This document shows positions 25,262 through 33,913 of a DNA stretch of 64,000 nucleotides, one piece after another. Numbering within the stretch: the first letter of the stretch is position 1; each line of letters begins with the position of its first letter. The translations under genes were made by a program, and so were the position numbers. This stretch comes from Glacieibacterium frigidum (GTDB taxonomy: Bacteria > Pseudomonadota > Alphaproteobacteria > Sphingomonadales > Sphingomonadaceae): assembly GCF_007097155.1 (NCBI RefSeq), contig NZ_VJWA01000002.1:1240001-1304000 (forward strand). The letters are read 5' to 3'. The notes beneath the pieces were generated by a model. That model did no database searches. It saw only the letters and a program-made list of their open reading frames with translations, and was not told where the DNA came from.

Positions 25262-26461
25262 ATGATCGAGTATCTGCACAAATTGCTGGCGGGCCAGGGG
25301 CTTGCCCCTCACGGCTTTTGCCTGTTGTGGGACCCGGCGCTGATCTGGACGCATGTCATCACCGATGCGTTGATCGCCGCTGCCTATTTCTCCATCCCCG
25401 TCGCAATGGGCTATTTCCTGCTGAAGCGGCCCGACGTGCGCTTCGGCTGGGTGGCGTGGCTGTTCGCGGTCTTCATCCTGGCCTGCGGCGCGACGCACGT
25501 GATGGGCATGTGGGTGCTGTGGTACCCCGACTATGGCCCGCAGGCGCTGGTCAAGATCGTCACCGCGGTGGCGTCGGTCGTGACTGCGATCGCGCTGTGG
25601 CCGCTGCTGCCCAAGGCGATCGCGCTGCCGTCGCCGCTGCAGCTCGAGACCGCCAATGCCGACCTGCGGCTGCGCGTCGACGAGCGTGATGCCGCGCTGG
25701 TGGCGCTGGGCCGCGAGACCGCCGAGCGCGAGCGCACCGAGGACATGCTGCGCCAGTCGCAGAAGATGGAGGCGGTGGGCCAGCTGACCGGCGGCATCGC
25801 GCACGACTTCAACAACCTGATGACGATCATCGTCGCCAATCTGGACCGGGCGCTGCGCCTGCCGCCGGGCGACCCGCGCACCACCACGACGCTGGAGAAC
25901 GCGCTGACCGGTGCGCGCCGCGCCGCCACGCTGACTGATCAGCTGCTCGCCTTTTCGCGGAAGCAGCCGCTCGATCCCGGCGTCCACGACCTGAACGATC
26001 TGGTCGCGCGCACCGCCGACCTGTTCGCCGCGACACTCGACGCCGGGATCGCGGTCCAGACCGAGCTGCCCCCCGGCGTCTGGCCGGTGCGCGTCGATGC
26101 CAACCAGACCGAGAACGCGCTGCTCAACCTCGCGGTCAACGCGCGTGACGCAATGCCCGACGGCGGCACGGTGACGATCCGCACCCTAAACATCGCCGCG
26201 GGCACTCGCGACGACGCCCCGCCGGGTGACCAGGTGATGATCGAGGTCGCCGACACCGGCACCGGCATGTCGCCCGAAACCATCGCACGGGCGTTCGAGC
26301 CGTTCTTCACGACCAAGGGCGTCGGCCAGGGCACCGGCCTCGGCCTCGCTCAGGTTTACGGCTTTATCAATCAGTCGGGCGGCCGTATTGCGATCCACAG
26401 CGTCGAGGGTGAGGGCACGACTTTGCGCATCTTCCTGCCGCGGGCCCTGGGCCCGACATGA
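25262..26461 (+). CDS. histidine kinase with ethylene-receptor-like membrane sensor domain
   Basis: A 399-residue kinase. Three N-terminal helices (about 28-118) hold residues equivalent to those forming the Cu(I)/ethylene site of plant ETR1: Asp35 and Tyr42 in [15 protein letters not shown], and Ile72, Cys75 and His79 in [12 protein letters not shown] short coiled coil (about 128-165) leads to the HisKA H-box [14 protein letters not shown] (His181) and an HATPase domain with [17 protein letters not shown] and [12 protein letters not shown]. The coupled response regulator overlaps by 4 bp. The ligand in bacteria is not established outside a few cyanobacteria. Upstream, 157 bp separate it from the divergent helicase. 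Confidence 0.9.
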   Translation: MIEYLHKLLAGQGLAPHGFCLLWDPALIWTHVITDALIAAAYFSIPVAMGYFLLKRPDVRFGWVAWLFAVFILACGATHVMGMWVLWYPDYGPQALVKIVTAVASVVTAIALWPLLPKAIALPSPLQLETANADLRLRVDERDAALVALGRETAERERTEDMLRQSQKMEAVGQLTGGIAHDFNNLMTIIVANLDRALRLPPGDPRTTTTLENALTGARRAATLTDQLLAFSRKQPLDPGVHDLNDLVARTADLFAATLDAGIAVQTELPPGVWPVRVDANQTENALLNLAVNARDAMPDGGTVTIRTLNIAAGTRDDAPPGDQVMIEVADTGTGMSPETIARAFEPFFTTKGVGQGTGLGLAQVYGFINQSGGRIAIHSVEGEGTTLRIFLPRALGPT

Positions 26462-26823
26462 CCGGCCGGCCAACCGTCTTGATCGTTGAGGACGAGGCGC
26501 TGATCCGCGACGTCGTCGCGATGGAGTTCGCCGACGCGGGCTATGAAGTGCTCGAGGCCGAGGATTGCGACGAAGCCTTCGCGCATCTGGATGCTGACAC
26601 GCCGATCGACCTGCTGTTCACCGATATCCGCCTGCCCGGCGACCTCGACGGCTGGGACATCGCACGGCGCGCGCGTGAGCTGCGCCCGGCGCTGCCGGTG
26701 TTCTACGCCACCGGCTACAGCGCCGACGCGCCGCGCCTCGTCCCGGGCGGGCAGTTCTTCCGCAAGCCCTACCGCCCGCTGGCGATCATCGACGCGGCGC
26801 GCGCGCTCGGCATCAACCCCTAG
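26458..26823 (+). CDS. single-domain response regulator (receiver only)
   Basis: A 121-residue CheY-like receiver: acidic pair in VEDEA (Glu11, Asp12), phospho-acceptor Asp56 in FTDIRLPGD, Thr in YATGYS, and Lys in FFRKPYRP. No output domain, so it acts by protein contact or as a phosphate sink. ATG overlaps the kinase stop (ATGA), so it is the obvious partner of the ethylene-receptor-like kinase. Its stop overlaps that of msrB on the other strand by 4 bp. Confidence 0.94.
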   Translation: MTGRPTVLIVEDEALIRDVVAMEFADAGYEVLEAEDCDEAFAHLDADTPIDLLFTDIRLPGDLDGWDIARRARELRPALPVFYATGYSADAPRLVPGGQFFRKPYRPLAIIDAARALGINP

Positions 26824-27194
26824 GCGCTGGGCTCGAAGTCGAGCGCGACGCCGTTGATGCAGTGGCGCTTGCCCGTCGGCGCGGGGCCGTCGGGGAATTC
26901 ATGGCCCAGATGGCCCTTGCAGTTGGCGCAGTGCACCTCGGTCCGCGTCATGCCGAAGCTGCGGTCGACGGTGCGCTCGACGGCACCCGGGATCTCCTCG
27001 AAGAAGCTCGGCCAGCCGCTGCCGCTGTCGTACTTGGTGCCGCTGTCGTAGACGGCGTTGCCGCAGCCCGCGCAGTGATAGACGCCGGTGCGCTTTTCAT
27101 AGTTTAGCGGGCTGGTGCCGGCGCGCTCGGTGCCGTGCTCGCGCAGCACGTGGCGTGCCTGGGGGGACAGCTTGTCGTCACGGATATCGGTCAT
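26820..27194 (-). CDS. msrB: peptide-methionine (R)-S-oxide reductase
   Basis: A 124-residue enzyme that reduces methionine-R-sulfoxide in proteins. Zinc-binding CAGCG near 49 and CANCKGHLGHEF near 95, and the catalytic Cys in GKRHCINGVALDF near 114. A SGSGWPSFFEE block near 65 matches the family. ATG 27194 with an upstream AGGAG-type site (AAAAAAGGAGCC). The longer in-frame upstream version would run into the divergent permease and is rejected. Role: oxidative damage repair. Confidence 0.96.
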   Translation of the reverse strand: MTDIRDDKLSPQARHVLREHGTERAGTSPLNYEKRTGVYHCAGCGNAVYDSGTKYDSGSGWPSFFEEIPGAVERTVDRSFGMTRTEVHCANCKGHLGHEFPDGPAPTGKRHCINGVALDFEPSA

Positions 27195-27264
27195 GGGCGG
27201 CTCCTTTTTTCCTAGATAGGAATACGCGTGCGGCCCGGCTAGGTTACAGCCGGGGGACAGGCAC

Positions 27265-28548
27265 ATGAGCGATACGGCGCGACCGTTCGGCTTCTGGACC
27301 GCGACGGCACTCGTCGTCGGCGGCATGATCGGCTCGGCGATCTTCGTCCTGCCCGCCGCCCTCGCACCCTTCGGCTGGACCGGCGTGCTGGCGTGGGTGG
27401 TCGGGATCGGCGGCGCGCTCTGCGTCGCCTATGCACTGGGGCGGCTGGCGGCGACGATGCCGCATTCGACCGGGGCGATCGCGGTGACCGGCGCGGTGCT
27501 CGGCGACCTGCCCGCGGTTCTGATCGGCTGGAGCTACTGGATCTCATGCTGGGCGGCGTGCGCCGCTCTGTCGATCGCGGCGACCGGCTATCTGGCGGTA
27601 TTCTGGCCGGCGCTTGCGGCAACGCCGGCGCGCGGTGCCGCAGCCGCGCTCGTCATCCTGTGGCTGCTGACCCTGCTCAACCTGCGCGGTGCCAGGGCCG
27701 CGGGGCGCTTCCAGATTGTCACGACGTTGCTCAAGCTGTTGCCGCTGCTGGTCGTCGTCGGCATCGTCGCGCTCGCCGCCGGGGCGGGCGAGGTGACGCC
27801 GCCCCCATTGCCCGCCGCCGCCGACGTTTTCGCGGGCCTGACACCGGCCGTGACGCTGACCCTGTTCGCGCTGGTCGGCTTCGAGGCGACCGGTGTCGCT
27901 GCCGAACGGATCCGTGATCCGGGTCGCACGGTGCTTCGCGCGACCATGGCGGGCACTGCGCTGACCGGCGTCCTGTACCTGGTCGTCGCAACGGGCATCG
28001 GCTTCATGCTGCCGCCCGAGCGGCTGGCCGGGTCGGTGACGCCGTTTGCGCTGTTCGTAGAGACCTTCTGGGGCCGCGGCCCGGCGCTGCTGGTGGCGCT
28101 GTTCGCCGCCGTCGCCGCGATCGGCGCGCTTGGCTGCTGGGTATTGCTGCAGAGCGAGGTGCCGCTCGGCATGGCGCGCGCCGGGCTGCTGCCGCGCTGG
28201 TTCGGCATCGTTTCGGCGCGCGACGTTCCGGTGCGCGTCACCCTGTTGTCGAGCGTGCTGGCGAGCGTTCTGATCCTCGCCGCGGGCAGCGACAGCCTTG
28301 CGGGCCTCTACGTCTTTGTCGGCAAGCTGGTGACCAGCACGACGCTGTACCTCTACCTCGCGATCTGCGTCGCTGCGCTGATCCGCCGCGTCGCGGTGAT
28401 CCCTGCGGCGCTTGGGGTGCCGTTCACCCTCTGGGCGATGTGGGGCGCGGGGATTGAGGCGAGCGGACTCGGGCTGCTGCTGACCCTGACCGCGCTGCCG
28501 CTCTACTGGATGAGGGGCCAGGGGGCGATTGCGCCCCAGCCGCGTTAA
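27265..28548 (+). CDS. APC-superfamily amino acid permease
   Basis: A 427-residue inner-membrane transporter with about 12 helices. Helix 1 has the broken-helix motif TALVVGGMIGSAIFVLPAAL (residues 14-33), typical of APC antiporters of the AdiC/YjeH class, and helix 6 has LFALVGFEATGVAAERIRDP near 203-222. Substrate unknown; amino acid or amine exchange is inferred. It starts 70 bp from divergent msrB, with a common promoter region between them, and is followed after 8 bp by the lipid kinase gene. Confidence 0.88.
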   Translation: MSDTARPFGFWTATALVVGGMIGSAIFVLPAALAPFGWTGVLAWVVGIGGALCVAYALGRLAATMPHSTGAIAVTGAVLGDLPAVLIGWSYWISCWAACAALSIAATGYLAVFWPALAATPARGAAAALVILWLLTLLNLRGARAAGRFQIVTTLLKLLPLLVVVGIVALAAGAGEVTPPPLPAAADVFAGLTPAVTLTLFALVGFEATGVAAERIRDPGRTVLRATMAGTALTGVLYLVVATGIGFMLPPERLAGSVTPFALFVETFWGRGPALLVALFAAVAAIGALGCWVLLQSEVPLGMARAGLLPRWFGIVSARDVPVRVTLLSSVLASVLILAAGSDSLAGLYVFVGKLVTSTTLYLYLAICVAALIRRVAVIPAALGVPFTLWAMWGAGIEASGLGLLLTLTALPLYWMRGQGAIAPQPR

Positions 28549-28556
28549 GCCCCGCG

Positions 28557-29501
28557 ATGACCAGCACCACCGCCGAGCGCGAAGCCGAAAAACAGCGCCT
28601 CGGTGACAGGATCGCCGACGAGCGCCGCATCTCGATCGTCGTCAACACGCGTTCCAGGAAGGGCAAGCATCTGTTCGACGAGGCGTGCGAGCGCTTCAAG
28701 GCGGTCGGCTTCACCCTCGACGCGGCGCACGCGGTGCCCGACCCGAAGCATCTCGACACCCGCGTCTGCGAGGTCATCGCCGGCGGCGCGACGCTGGTCG
28801 CGGTCGGCGGCGGCGACGGGACGATCAGCTCGGTGTCGCGCCACTTCATCGGCAAGGCGGCGGTGCTCGGCGTGCTGCCGCTCGGCACCGCCAACAGCTT
28901 CGCGCGCAGCCTCGGCGTCCCGCAGGATCTGCAGGGCGCCATCGAAACGCTGGCCTCGGGCCGCGTCGCGGACGTCGACCTGGGCCGCATCGACGATCAT
29001 TATTTCACCAATGCCGCCGCCATCGGCCTGCCCGCGCTGATCGGCGAGACGGTGCCCCACGGGCTGAAGGCGGTACTCGGCCGCGTCGGCTATCTCGGCT
29101 GGGCAGCATACCAGTTGGCGCGCCTGAAGCCCTTCGAATGCACGCTGATCGAGGACGGTCAGGAACGACGCTATAGCGCGCTCGAGGTGCGGATCAGCAA
29201 CGGCAGCTACCTGGGCGGGCTCGAGGTCGCGGAGGAGGCGAGCGTCAACAGCCGCGACCTGACCATCCAGATCGTCACCGGCCGCAGCGGCTGGACGCTG
29301 GCGAAATCATGGCTGCTCAGCGCCGTTGGCAATGGCGGCGGCGAGACGCTCGTGTCGCTGCGCACCCCCGGCCTGCGGATCGTCACCGACCCCCCGATGA
29401 GTGTCTCGGTCGACGGCGAGGTGCTGTCCGACACGCCGATCGACGTGTCGGTCGCGCGCCAGCTGCTCAAGGTCATGGTGCCGAAGGACGCGACTCCGTA
29501 G
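28557..29501 (+). CDS. diacylglycerol kinase family lipid kinase (YegS/DagK-like)
   Basis: A 314-residue soluble kinase. The nucleotide-binding GGGDGT lies near residue 84, with IVVNTRSRKGKHLF at the start of the catalytic domain, LGTANSFARSLGVP near 108, and the C-terminal lobe SVDGEVLSDTPIDV. Phosphorylates a lipid such as diacylglycerol or a related acceptor (family knowledge). The final 29 bp overlap the 3' end of the metallophosphoesterase gene on the other strand. Confidence 0.92.
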   Translation: MTSTTAEREAEKQRLGDRIADERRISIVVNTRSRKGKHLFDEACERFKAVGFTLDAAHAVPDPKHLDTRVCEVIAGGATLVAVGGGDGTISSVSRHFIGKAAVLGVLPLGTANSFARSLGVPQDLQGAIETLASGRVADVDLGRIDDHYFTNAAAIGLPALIGETVPHGLKAVLGRVGYLGWAAYQLARLKPFECTLIEDGQERRYSALEVRISNGSYLGGLEVAEEASVNSRDLTIQIVTGRSGWTLAKSWLLSAVGNGGGETLVSLRTPGLRIVTDPPMSVSVDGEVLSDTPIDVSVARQLLKVMVPKDATP

Positions 29502-30309
29502 TCCAGCGCCCGTCCGCCAGCCGGTGGCACTCGATGCGCCCGGTCTCGAAGGCGCCGGTATCGCGCACGCGCACCTCGATCTCGCCTGTGTCGGTGCCGA
29601 TGCGGATCAGGTTGTAGCTGTTGCGCTCGCCCCGCACCCGCGTCGACGTCGCTGTCCCCGCCTGGACGACGAGCAGGCTGCCGTGCGTCGCCGCCACGCT
29701 CTCGGCCGACCCTGCGAAGCTGCGATGGTGATGCCCCGCCAGCAGCACGTCGACGCTCGCCTCGACCGCCGCCGCCAGCGCCCGCGGCGACCGCCCCGCC
29801 GCTCCCAGCAACGCCCCCTCCTCGCCCCAGGGCAGCGCGACGAGCGGGTGATGCGTCACCAGCACGCGCATCGCGTCCGCCGACGCGTCGGCGAACAGCG
29901 CAGGCAATTCGGCAATCTGCGCCACCGACACCCGCCCGTCCGCAATCGTCAGCGACCGCGCAGTGTTGATCCCGACCACCGCCACCCCCGGCGCCGCGAA
30001 GCGCGGCGTCAGGTCGCGCGTGATGAAATGGCGATAGCGCTTGAGCGGCGTCAGGAAGCGCCGCGCGACGTCGTACAGCGGAATATCGTGATTGCCCGGC
30101 ACGCCGAGCCACTTCAGCCCCAGCCCTTCGATATCCTGCAGGAACGCCCGCGCCTCCCGAAACTGCGACCGCCGTGCGCGTTGGGTGAAGTCCCCGCTGA
30201 CGACGACGAGGTCGGGGCGTGCGGTATCGAGGTCGGCGAGGACGGCGGCGACCGCCGCCGGATCGTGACGACCGAAGTGGACGTCGGAGAGGTGCGCGAT
30301 CTGGGCCAA
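29473..30309 (-). CDS. calcineurin-like metallophosphoesterase
   Basis: A 278-residue phosphoesterase with the five dinuclear-metal motifs: HLSDVHFGRHD (6-16), VVSGDFTQ (near 36), GVPGNHDIPL (near 69), LVTHHPL (near 150) and LAGHHHRSF (near 190). Resembles CpdA/Icc-like cyclic nucleotide or nucleotide phosphodiesterases, but substrate is not evident. Gene ends convergent with the lipid kinase (29-bp overlap) and begins 39 bp from the FAD enzyme upstream, so those two may share a transcript. Confidence 0.92.
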   Translation of the reverse strand: MAQIAHLSDVHFGRHDPAAVAAVLADLDTARPDLVVVSGDFTQRARRSQFREARAFLQDIEGLGLKWLGVPGNHDIPLYDVARRFLTPLKRYRHFITRDLTPRFAAPGVAVVGINTARSLTIADGRVSVAQIAELPALFADASADAMRVLVTHHPLVALPWGEEGALLGAAGRSPRALAAAVEASVDVLLAGHHHRSFAGSAESVAATHGSLLVVQAGTATSTRVRGERNSYNLIRIGTDTGEIEVRVRDTGAFETGRIECHRLADGRWTTESRPSAP

Positions 30310-30348
30310 GCAACTTCAACGCAGAAACGCAGCTTGCGTTTCGCGGGG

Positions 30349-31962
30349 CTAAACCCGCTTCCCCCTGAAATCCTTCACCACCTCGCGCGCTGCATTGTGC
30401 CCCGGCGCGCCGGTCACCCCGCCCCCGGGGTGGGTGCCGCTGCCGCACATGTAGAGGCCCTTCAGCGGGCCGCGATAGTCGCCGTGGCCCAGCATCGGGC
30501 GGGCGCTGAACAGCTGGTCGAGGGTCAGGCGGCCGTGGAAGATGTCGCCGCCGATCAGGCCGAACTTGCGTTCCAGATCGAGCGGCGAGTGGAGCTGGCG
30601 GGCGATGACGCTCGCCTTGAACCCCGGCGCCCATTTGTCGACTGCGCCGATCATGTGGTCGGCGACCGCCTCGCGCTCGTCGTCCCAGCTACGCCCGTCG
30701 GGCAGGACCGGCGCCACCTGCTGGCAGAACAGGCTGGCGACGTGGCTACCCGGTGGCGCGAGGCTGTCGTCGTAGAGCGACTGGATCAGCATCTCGACTA
30801 TCGGTTCGCGCGCGACGCCGAGCGTCTTCGCGTCGAGCCAGGCGCGCTCCATGTACGCCAGCGTCGGGCCGATGATGATCCCGGCGCGCAGATGGTCGCC
30901 GCCATCGTCGGGCGCGCAGGTGAACTTCGGCAGCCCGGACAGCGCGACATTCATGCGGAATACGCCCGACCCCGAGCGGTAACCCGCGATGCGCCGCACG
31001 AACGGCGCGGGCAGCAACGCGGGGTCGATCAACTGCTGGTACAGCATCTGCGGGTGGACGTTCGACACCACGGCCTTGGCGCGGATGGTCCTGCCGCCGC
31101 TGGTGACGACGCCGACCGCGCGGCCCTTCTCGACGATCACCTCCGCCACGCCGTCGCCGACCCGCACGTCGACGCCGGCTTCGACCGCCGACTTGCAGAT
31201 CGCGTCCGAGATCGCGCCCATGCCACCCATCGCGACGCCCCACACGCCCTTGACGCCGTTGACCTCGCCGAAGACGTGGTGGAGCAGGACGTAGGCGCTG
31301 CCGGGCTGGTACGGCGAGGCATAGTTGCCGACGATGCCGTCGAAGCCGAAGATCGCCTTGATCGGTTCGCTCTCGAACCAGCCGTCGAGATAGTCGCCGC
31401 ACGACTTGGCGAACAGCTCGAGCAGCGTCCGCCGCTCTTCCATGTCGAGCCTGCGCATGCGGTTGCCGAGCCGCGCGCCCGCCAGGATCTCGGGCAGCGC
31501 CTCGCGCCACGATCCCTCGACGACGTTGGGCGGGGTTTCGAGGACGAGATCGCGCATCACCTCGGCGACGCTGGCGAGCTCGCCCTCATAGACGTCGAGG
31601 CGGTCGGCGTCCTTCTGGCTGAACTTGGCAACTTCCTTGTGGGTGCGCCCCTGTCCCGTGGTCAGCGATCGGCCGTCCTCGGTCGGCAGGAAGTTGGCGA
31701 CGGGGCGGTGCACGATCTTCAGGCCGTGCTTCGCCAGGTCGAGGTCGGCGATGACCTTTTTGTTGAGCAGCGACACGGTGTAGCTGGCAGTCGAGTTACG
31801 AAAGCCGGGGTGGAATTCCTCGGTCACCGCCGCGCCGCCGACGATCTGGCGGCGCTCGACGAGCGTCACTTTCAGCCCCGCCCTGGCGAGATAGGCCGCA
31901 CAGGTGAGGCCGTTATGCCCCCCGCCAATGACGACGACGTCGGTATCCTGGTGCCCAGCCAT
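30349..31962 (-). CDS. FAD-dependent oxidoreductase, phytoene desaturase/PYROXD2-like
   Basis: A 537-residue flavoprotein. N-terminal VVVIGGGHNGLTCAAYLARA binds FAD, followed by VERRQIVGGAAVTEEF; the C-terminal block GLYMCGSGTHPGGGVTGAPG is typical of CrtI-like/PYROXD2-type desaturases. Catalytic substrate unknown; carotenoid desaturase is less likely, as no crt genes are near. No signal peptide. Its start lies at the edge of the divergent control region for the PEP-CTERM pair. Confidence 0.92.
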   Translation of the reverse strand: MAGHQDTDVVVIGGGHNGLTCAAYLARAGLKVTLVERRQIVGGAAVTEEFHPGFRNSTASYTVSLLNKKVIADLDLAKHGLKIVHRPVANFLPTEDGRSLTTGQGRTHKEVAKFSQKDADRLDVYEGELASVAEVMRDLVLETPPNVVEGSWREALPEILAGARLGNRMRRLDMEERRTLLELFAKSCGDYLDGWFESEPIKAIFGFDGIVGNYASPYQPGSAYVLLHHVFGEVNGVKGVWGVAMGGMGAISDAICKSAVEAGVDVRVGDGVAEVIVEKGRAVGVVTSGGRTIRAKAVVSNVHPQMLYQQLIDPALLPAPFVRRIAGYRSGSGVFRMNVALSGLPKFTCAPDDGGDHLRAGIIIGPTLAYMERAWLDAKTLGVAREPIVEMLIQSLYDDSLAPPGSHVASLFCQQVAPVLPDGRSWDDEREAVADHMIGAVDKWAPGFKASVIARQLHSPLDLERKFGLIGGDIFHGRLTLDQLFSARPMLGHGDYRGPLKGLYMCGSGTHPGGGVTGAPGHNAAREVVKDFRGKRV

Positions 31963-32270
31963 GCGTGTCCCCCTGCTGATGGGCGTTTCTGCCGGGGGGG
32001 CTCAACAAAGTCCATCGCGGGCCCCGGCAGAGTGTAAGATTTTCCGACAGTTCGACGTTCGTAAAGGTTAACAGCTTGAATTTATAGGCTCGTTCCGGCG
32101 TGCTAAATCATTGATTTTTCGTAAACGAACTTGGAATCGCGGCGTTAACTTGTTTGGCACACGACTTGCTTAACATTTGTTGGGTGCGGCGGGCCGCTCG
32201 CGCCCGACCGACAGAGAGCGCGCGGGGCGCTCGCTTAACCGGGTCAGCTGGCGGCCTTGAGGCTATTTTA
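31963..32270. promoter_or_regulatory. 308-bp AT-richer divergent control region (PYROXD2-like / PEP-CTERM pair)
   Basis: No gene is seen. The region has a 10-bp perfect inverted repeat (TCTGCCGGGG at 31988-31997, complement at 32022-32031), two copies of TTCGTAAA exactly 60 bp apart (32058 and 32118), the second inside the palindrome TTCGTAAACGAA, and two GTTAAC palindromes (32067 and 32144). A sigma-54 site lies at 32154-32170. Such upstream repeats could be activator sites for a sigma-54 enhancer-binding protein. Confidence 0.55.
32154..32170 (+). promoter_or_regulatory. sigma-54 (RpoN) -24/-12 promoter
   Basis: The sequence TTGGCACACGACTTGCT matches the consensus YTGGCACGrNNNTTGCW at all strong positions, with GG and GC exactly 12 bp apart. 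It would start transcription near 32182 and give a leader of about 90 nt before the first PEP-CTERM gene. Sigma-54 with the PrsK/PrsR regulators is known to control PEP-CTERM/exosortase genes in other bacteria; PrsK/PrsR are not in this window. Confidence 0.75.
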
Positions 32271-32957
32271 ATGCGCTTCTCTCATCTCGCAATCGCCGTG
32301 GCGGCGATCGCAGTCGGCACGACTGCCAATGCCGCCAATCTCGTCATCAACGGCTCGTTCGATGCCGACACTACTGCCACCAAGATCAACTTTCAGGGCA
32401 ATGTCACCGGCTGGACCGGCGGCGCGGCGTTGACCTTCCTCGCGCCTCCGGGTTCGGCGGACGATCCCGCGCAGTATCTCGCGGTCTATGGCCCGTTCGA
32501 GGACGAGAGCCCTGACGGCGGCAATTTCATCCTTGCCGACGGCGATCCCAGTTACTCGGATGCGTTCTCGCAGACGATCAACGGGCTGACCATCGGCGGC
32601 AAGTACAAGATCGACTTCTATCAGGCGGCGGGGCAGCAGCTCGGCTTCACTGGCGCAACGACCGAGCGTTGGTCGGTGACATTCGGCACCGAAAATTTTC
32701 TCTCGGACATGTTCGAGCTGCCCGAAGCCGCTGTCGGCCCGTGGGAAGCGCAAAGCTACACCTTCACCGCAACGTCGGTCAGCCAGGTCCTGATCTTCCT
32801 CGCCGTCGGTACGCCCGGTGGCGCACCGCCGATCTCGATGCTCGACGGCGTGTCGCTGACCGCCGTTCCCGAGCCCGCGACCTGGGCCCTGCTGATCGGC
32901 GGTTTCGCCATGGTCGGCGTCGCCGCCCGTCGTCGCCGCACCACCGTCGTCGCCTGA
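32271..32957 (+). CDS. PEPxxWA-CTERM sorted exoprotein 1
   Basis: A 228-residue exported protein. Signal peptide (about 1-21, ending ANAANL), a beta-rich body starting LVINGSFDADTT, and a C-terminal PEP-CTERM signal: VPEPATWALLIGGFAMVG followed by ARRRR. The body resembles 'NGSFE'-type jelly-roll/choice-of-anchor modules (inference). The ATG at 32271 starts directly at the signal peptide, well downstream of the sigma-54 promoter. Paralogue of the next gene, 64 bp downstream. Probable fate: exosortase cleavage and surface or matrix release. Confidence 0.88.
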   Translation: MRFSHLAIAVAAIAVGTTANAANLVINGSFDADTTATKINFQGNVTGWTGGAALTFLAPPGSADDPAQYLAVYGPFEDESPDGGNFILADGDPSYSDAFSQTINGLTIGGKYKIDFYQAAGQQLGFTGATTERWSVTFGTENFLSDMFELPEAAVGPWEAQSYTFTATSVSQVLIFLAVGTPGGAPPISMLDGVSLTAVPEPATWALLIGGFAMVGVAARRRRTTVVA

Positions 32958-33021
32958 ACCCTCCCGCCTTGGCCGGGCGCGGTACGCCGCGTCCGGCCGG
33001 GCACATTGTGAAAGTAGTCAA

Positions 33022-33789
33022 ATGCGTATCAACACCATTCTCATCGCCGCCGCACTCGCCGCCTCGGCAAGCAGCGCCGGCGCCGTCGAGCTCGTCGTCA
33101 ACGGCGGCTTCGAAACCTGGGGCCTCGGCAATCAGTCGGGCCAGTTCGGGACCGCTTATGCACCGGGCGAAACGGCGCTTGCGGGCTGGACGACGTCCGG
33201 CCTGACCTATGTCTTCGTACCCGGCGACAACACTGCGGTCGGCCAGTACGGCGACTTCCAGCTGTACGGTCCGTCGAACGGCTATCCCAACGGTCTGACC
33301 ACCAGCAGCCAGGGCGGCAACTATGTCGCTACGGATGCGGATCGCGGCTTCGGCACGCCGATCACGCAGCTCGTCAGCGGCTTCGAAGTCGGCAAGGAAT
33401 ATGTCGTCAAGTTCGAGTGGGCCGCAGCACAGCAGCTGAACTACAACGGCGCCACTTTCGAAGCGTGGCAGGCCAGCATCCTGGCGTCGAACACCACCGA
33501 CCTGCGAACCGACCAGACGATCGCCGATTACGTCACGGAGACGGTCATCAATCCCCAGGCCGGCTTCCAGCCGTGGCGCAACGAGTCGTTCCGCTTCACC
33601 GCCACCGAAGCGTCGCACATCCTGCGCTTCTGGGCGACCGGCGGTCCCGGCGGTCTGCCGCCCTTCGCGCTGCTCGACGGCGTGTCGATCACCGCGGTGC
33701 CCGAGCCCGCGACCTGGGGCCTGCTGATCACCGGCTTCGCGATGGTCGGCGTCGCCGCCCGCCGCCGCCGCCGCGTGGTTGCCGCGTAA
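33022..33789 (+). CDS. PEPxxWA-CTERM sorted exoprotein 2
   Basis: A 255-residue exported protein with a signal peptide (ending SSAGAVEL, about 1-21), a body starting LVVNGGFETWGL, and a C-terminal VPEPATWGLLITGFAMVG tail with RRRRR. Shares the end of its body (QPW-NESFRFTA, LLDGVSITAVPEP) with the upstream gene (GPWEAQSYTFTA, MLDGVSLTAVPEP), so a tandem duplication is likely. Likely co-transcribed from the sigma-54 site: the 64-bp gap has no obvious promoter or terminator of its own. Confidence 0.88.
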   Translation: MRINTILIAAALAASASSAGAVELVVNGGFETWGLGNQSGQFGTAYAPGETALAGWTTSGLTYVFVPGDNTAVGQYGDFQLYGPSNGYPNGLTTSSQGGNYVATDADRGFGTPITQLVSGFEVGKEYVVKFEWAAAQQLNYNGATFEAWQASILASNTTDLRTDQTIADYVTETVINPQAGFQPWRNESFRFTATEASHILRFWATGGPGGLPPFALLDGVSITAVPEPATWGLLITGFAMVGVAARRRRRVVAA

Positions 33790-33913
33790 CCCATGACTGC
33801 AGCCGGGCGGCGCGTCCGCCCGGCTGCCCTTGCTTTGCGGCATTTGCGCAAACGTCATCGCCGCGCGTGCGGCGACGGTGTAACGAGGTACGGTTGGTAA
33901 CCGGGGTATATCT

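Noticed and set aside
29401-32037. An 878-codon open frame on the plus strand
   Set aside because: It is antisense to the clearly recognisable metallophosphoesterase and FAD oxidoreductase genes; long mirror frames are normal in GC-rich DNA.
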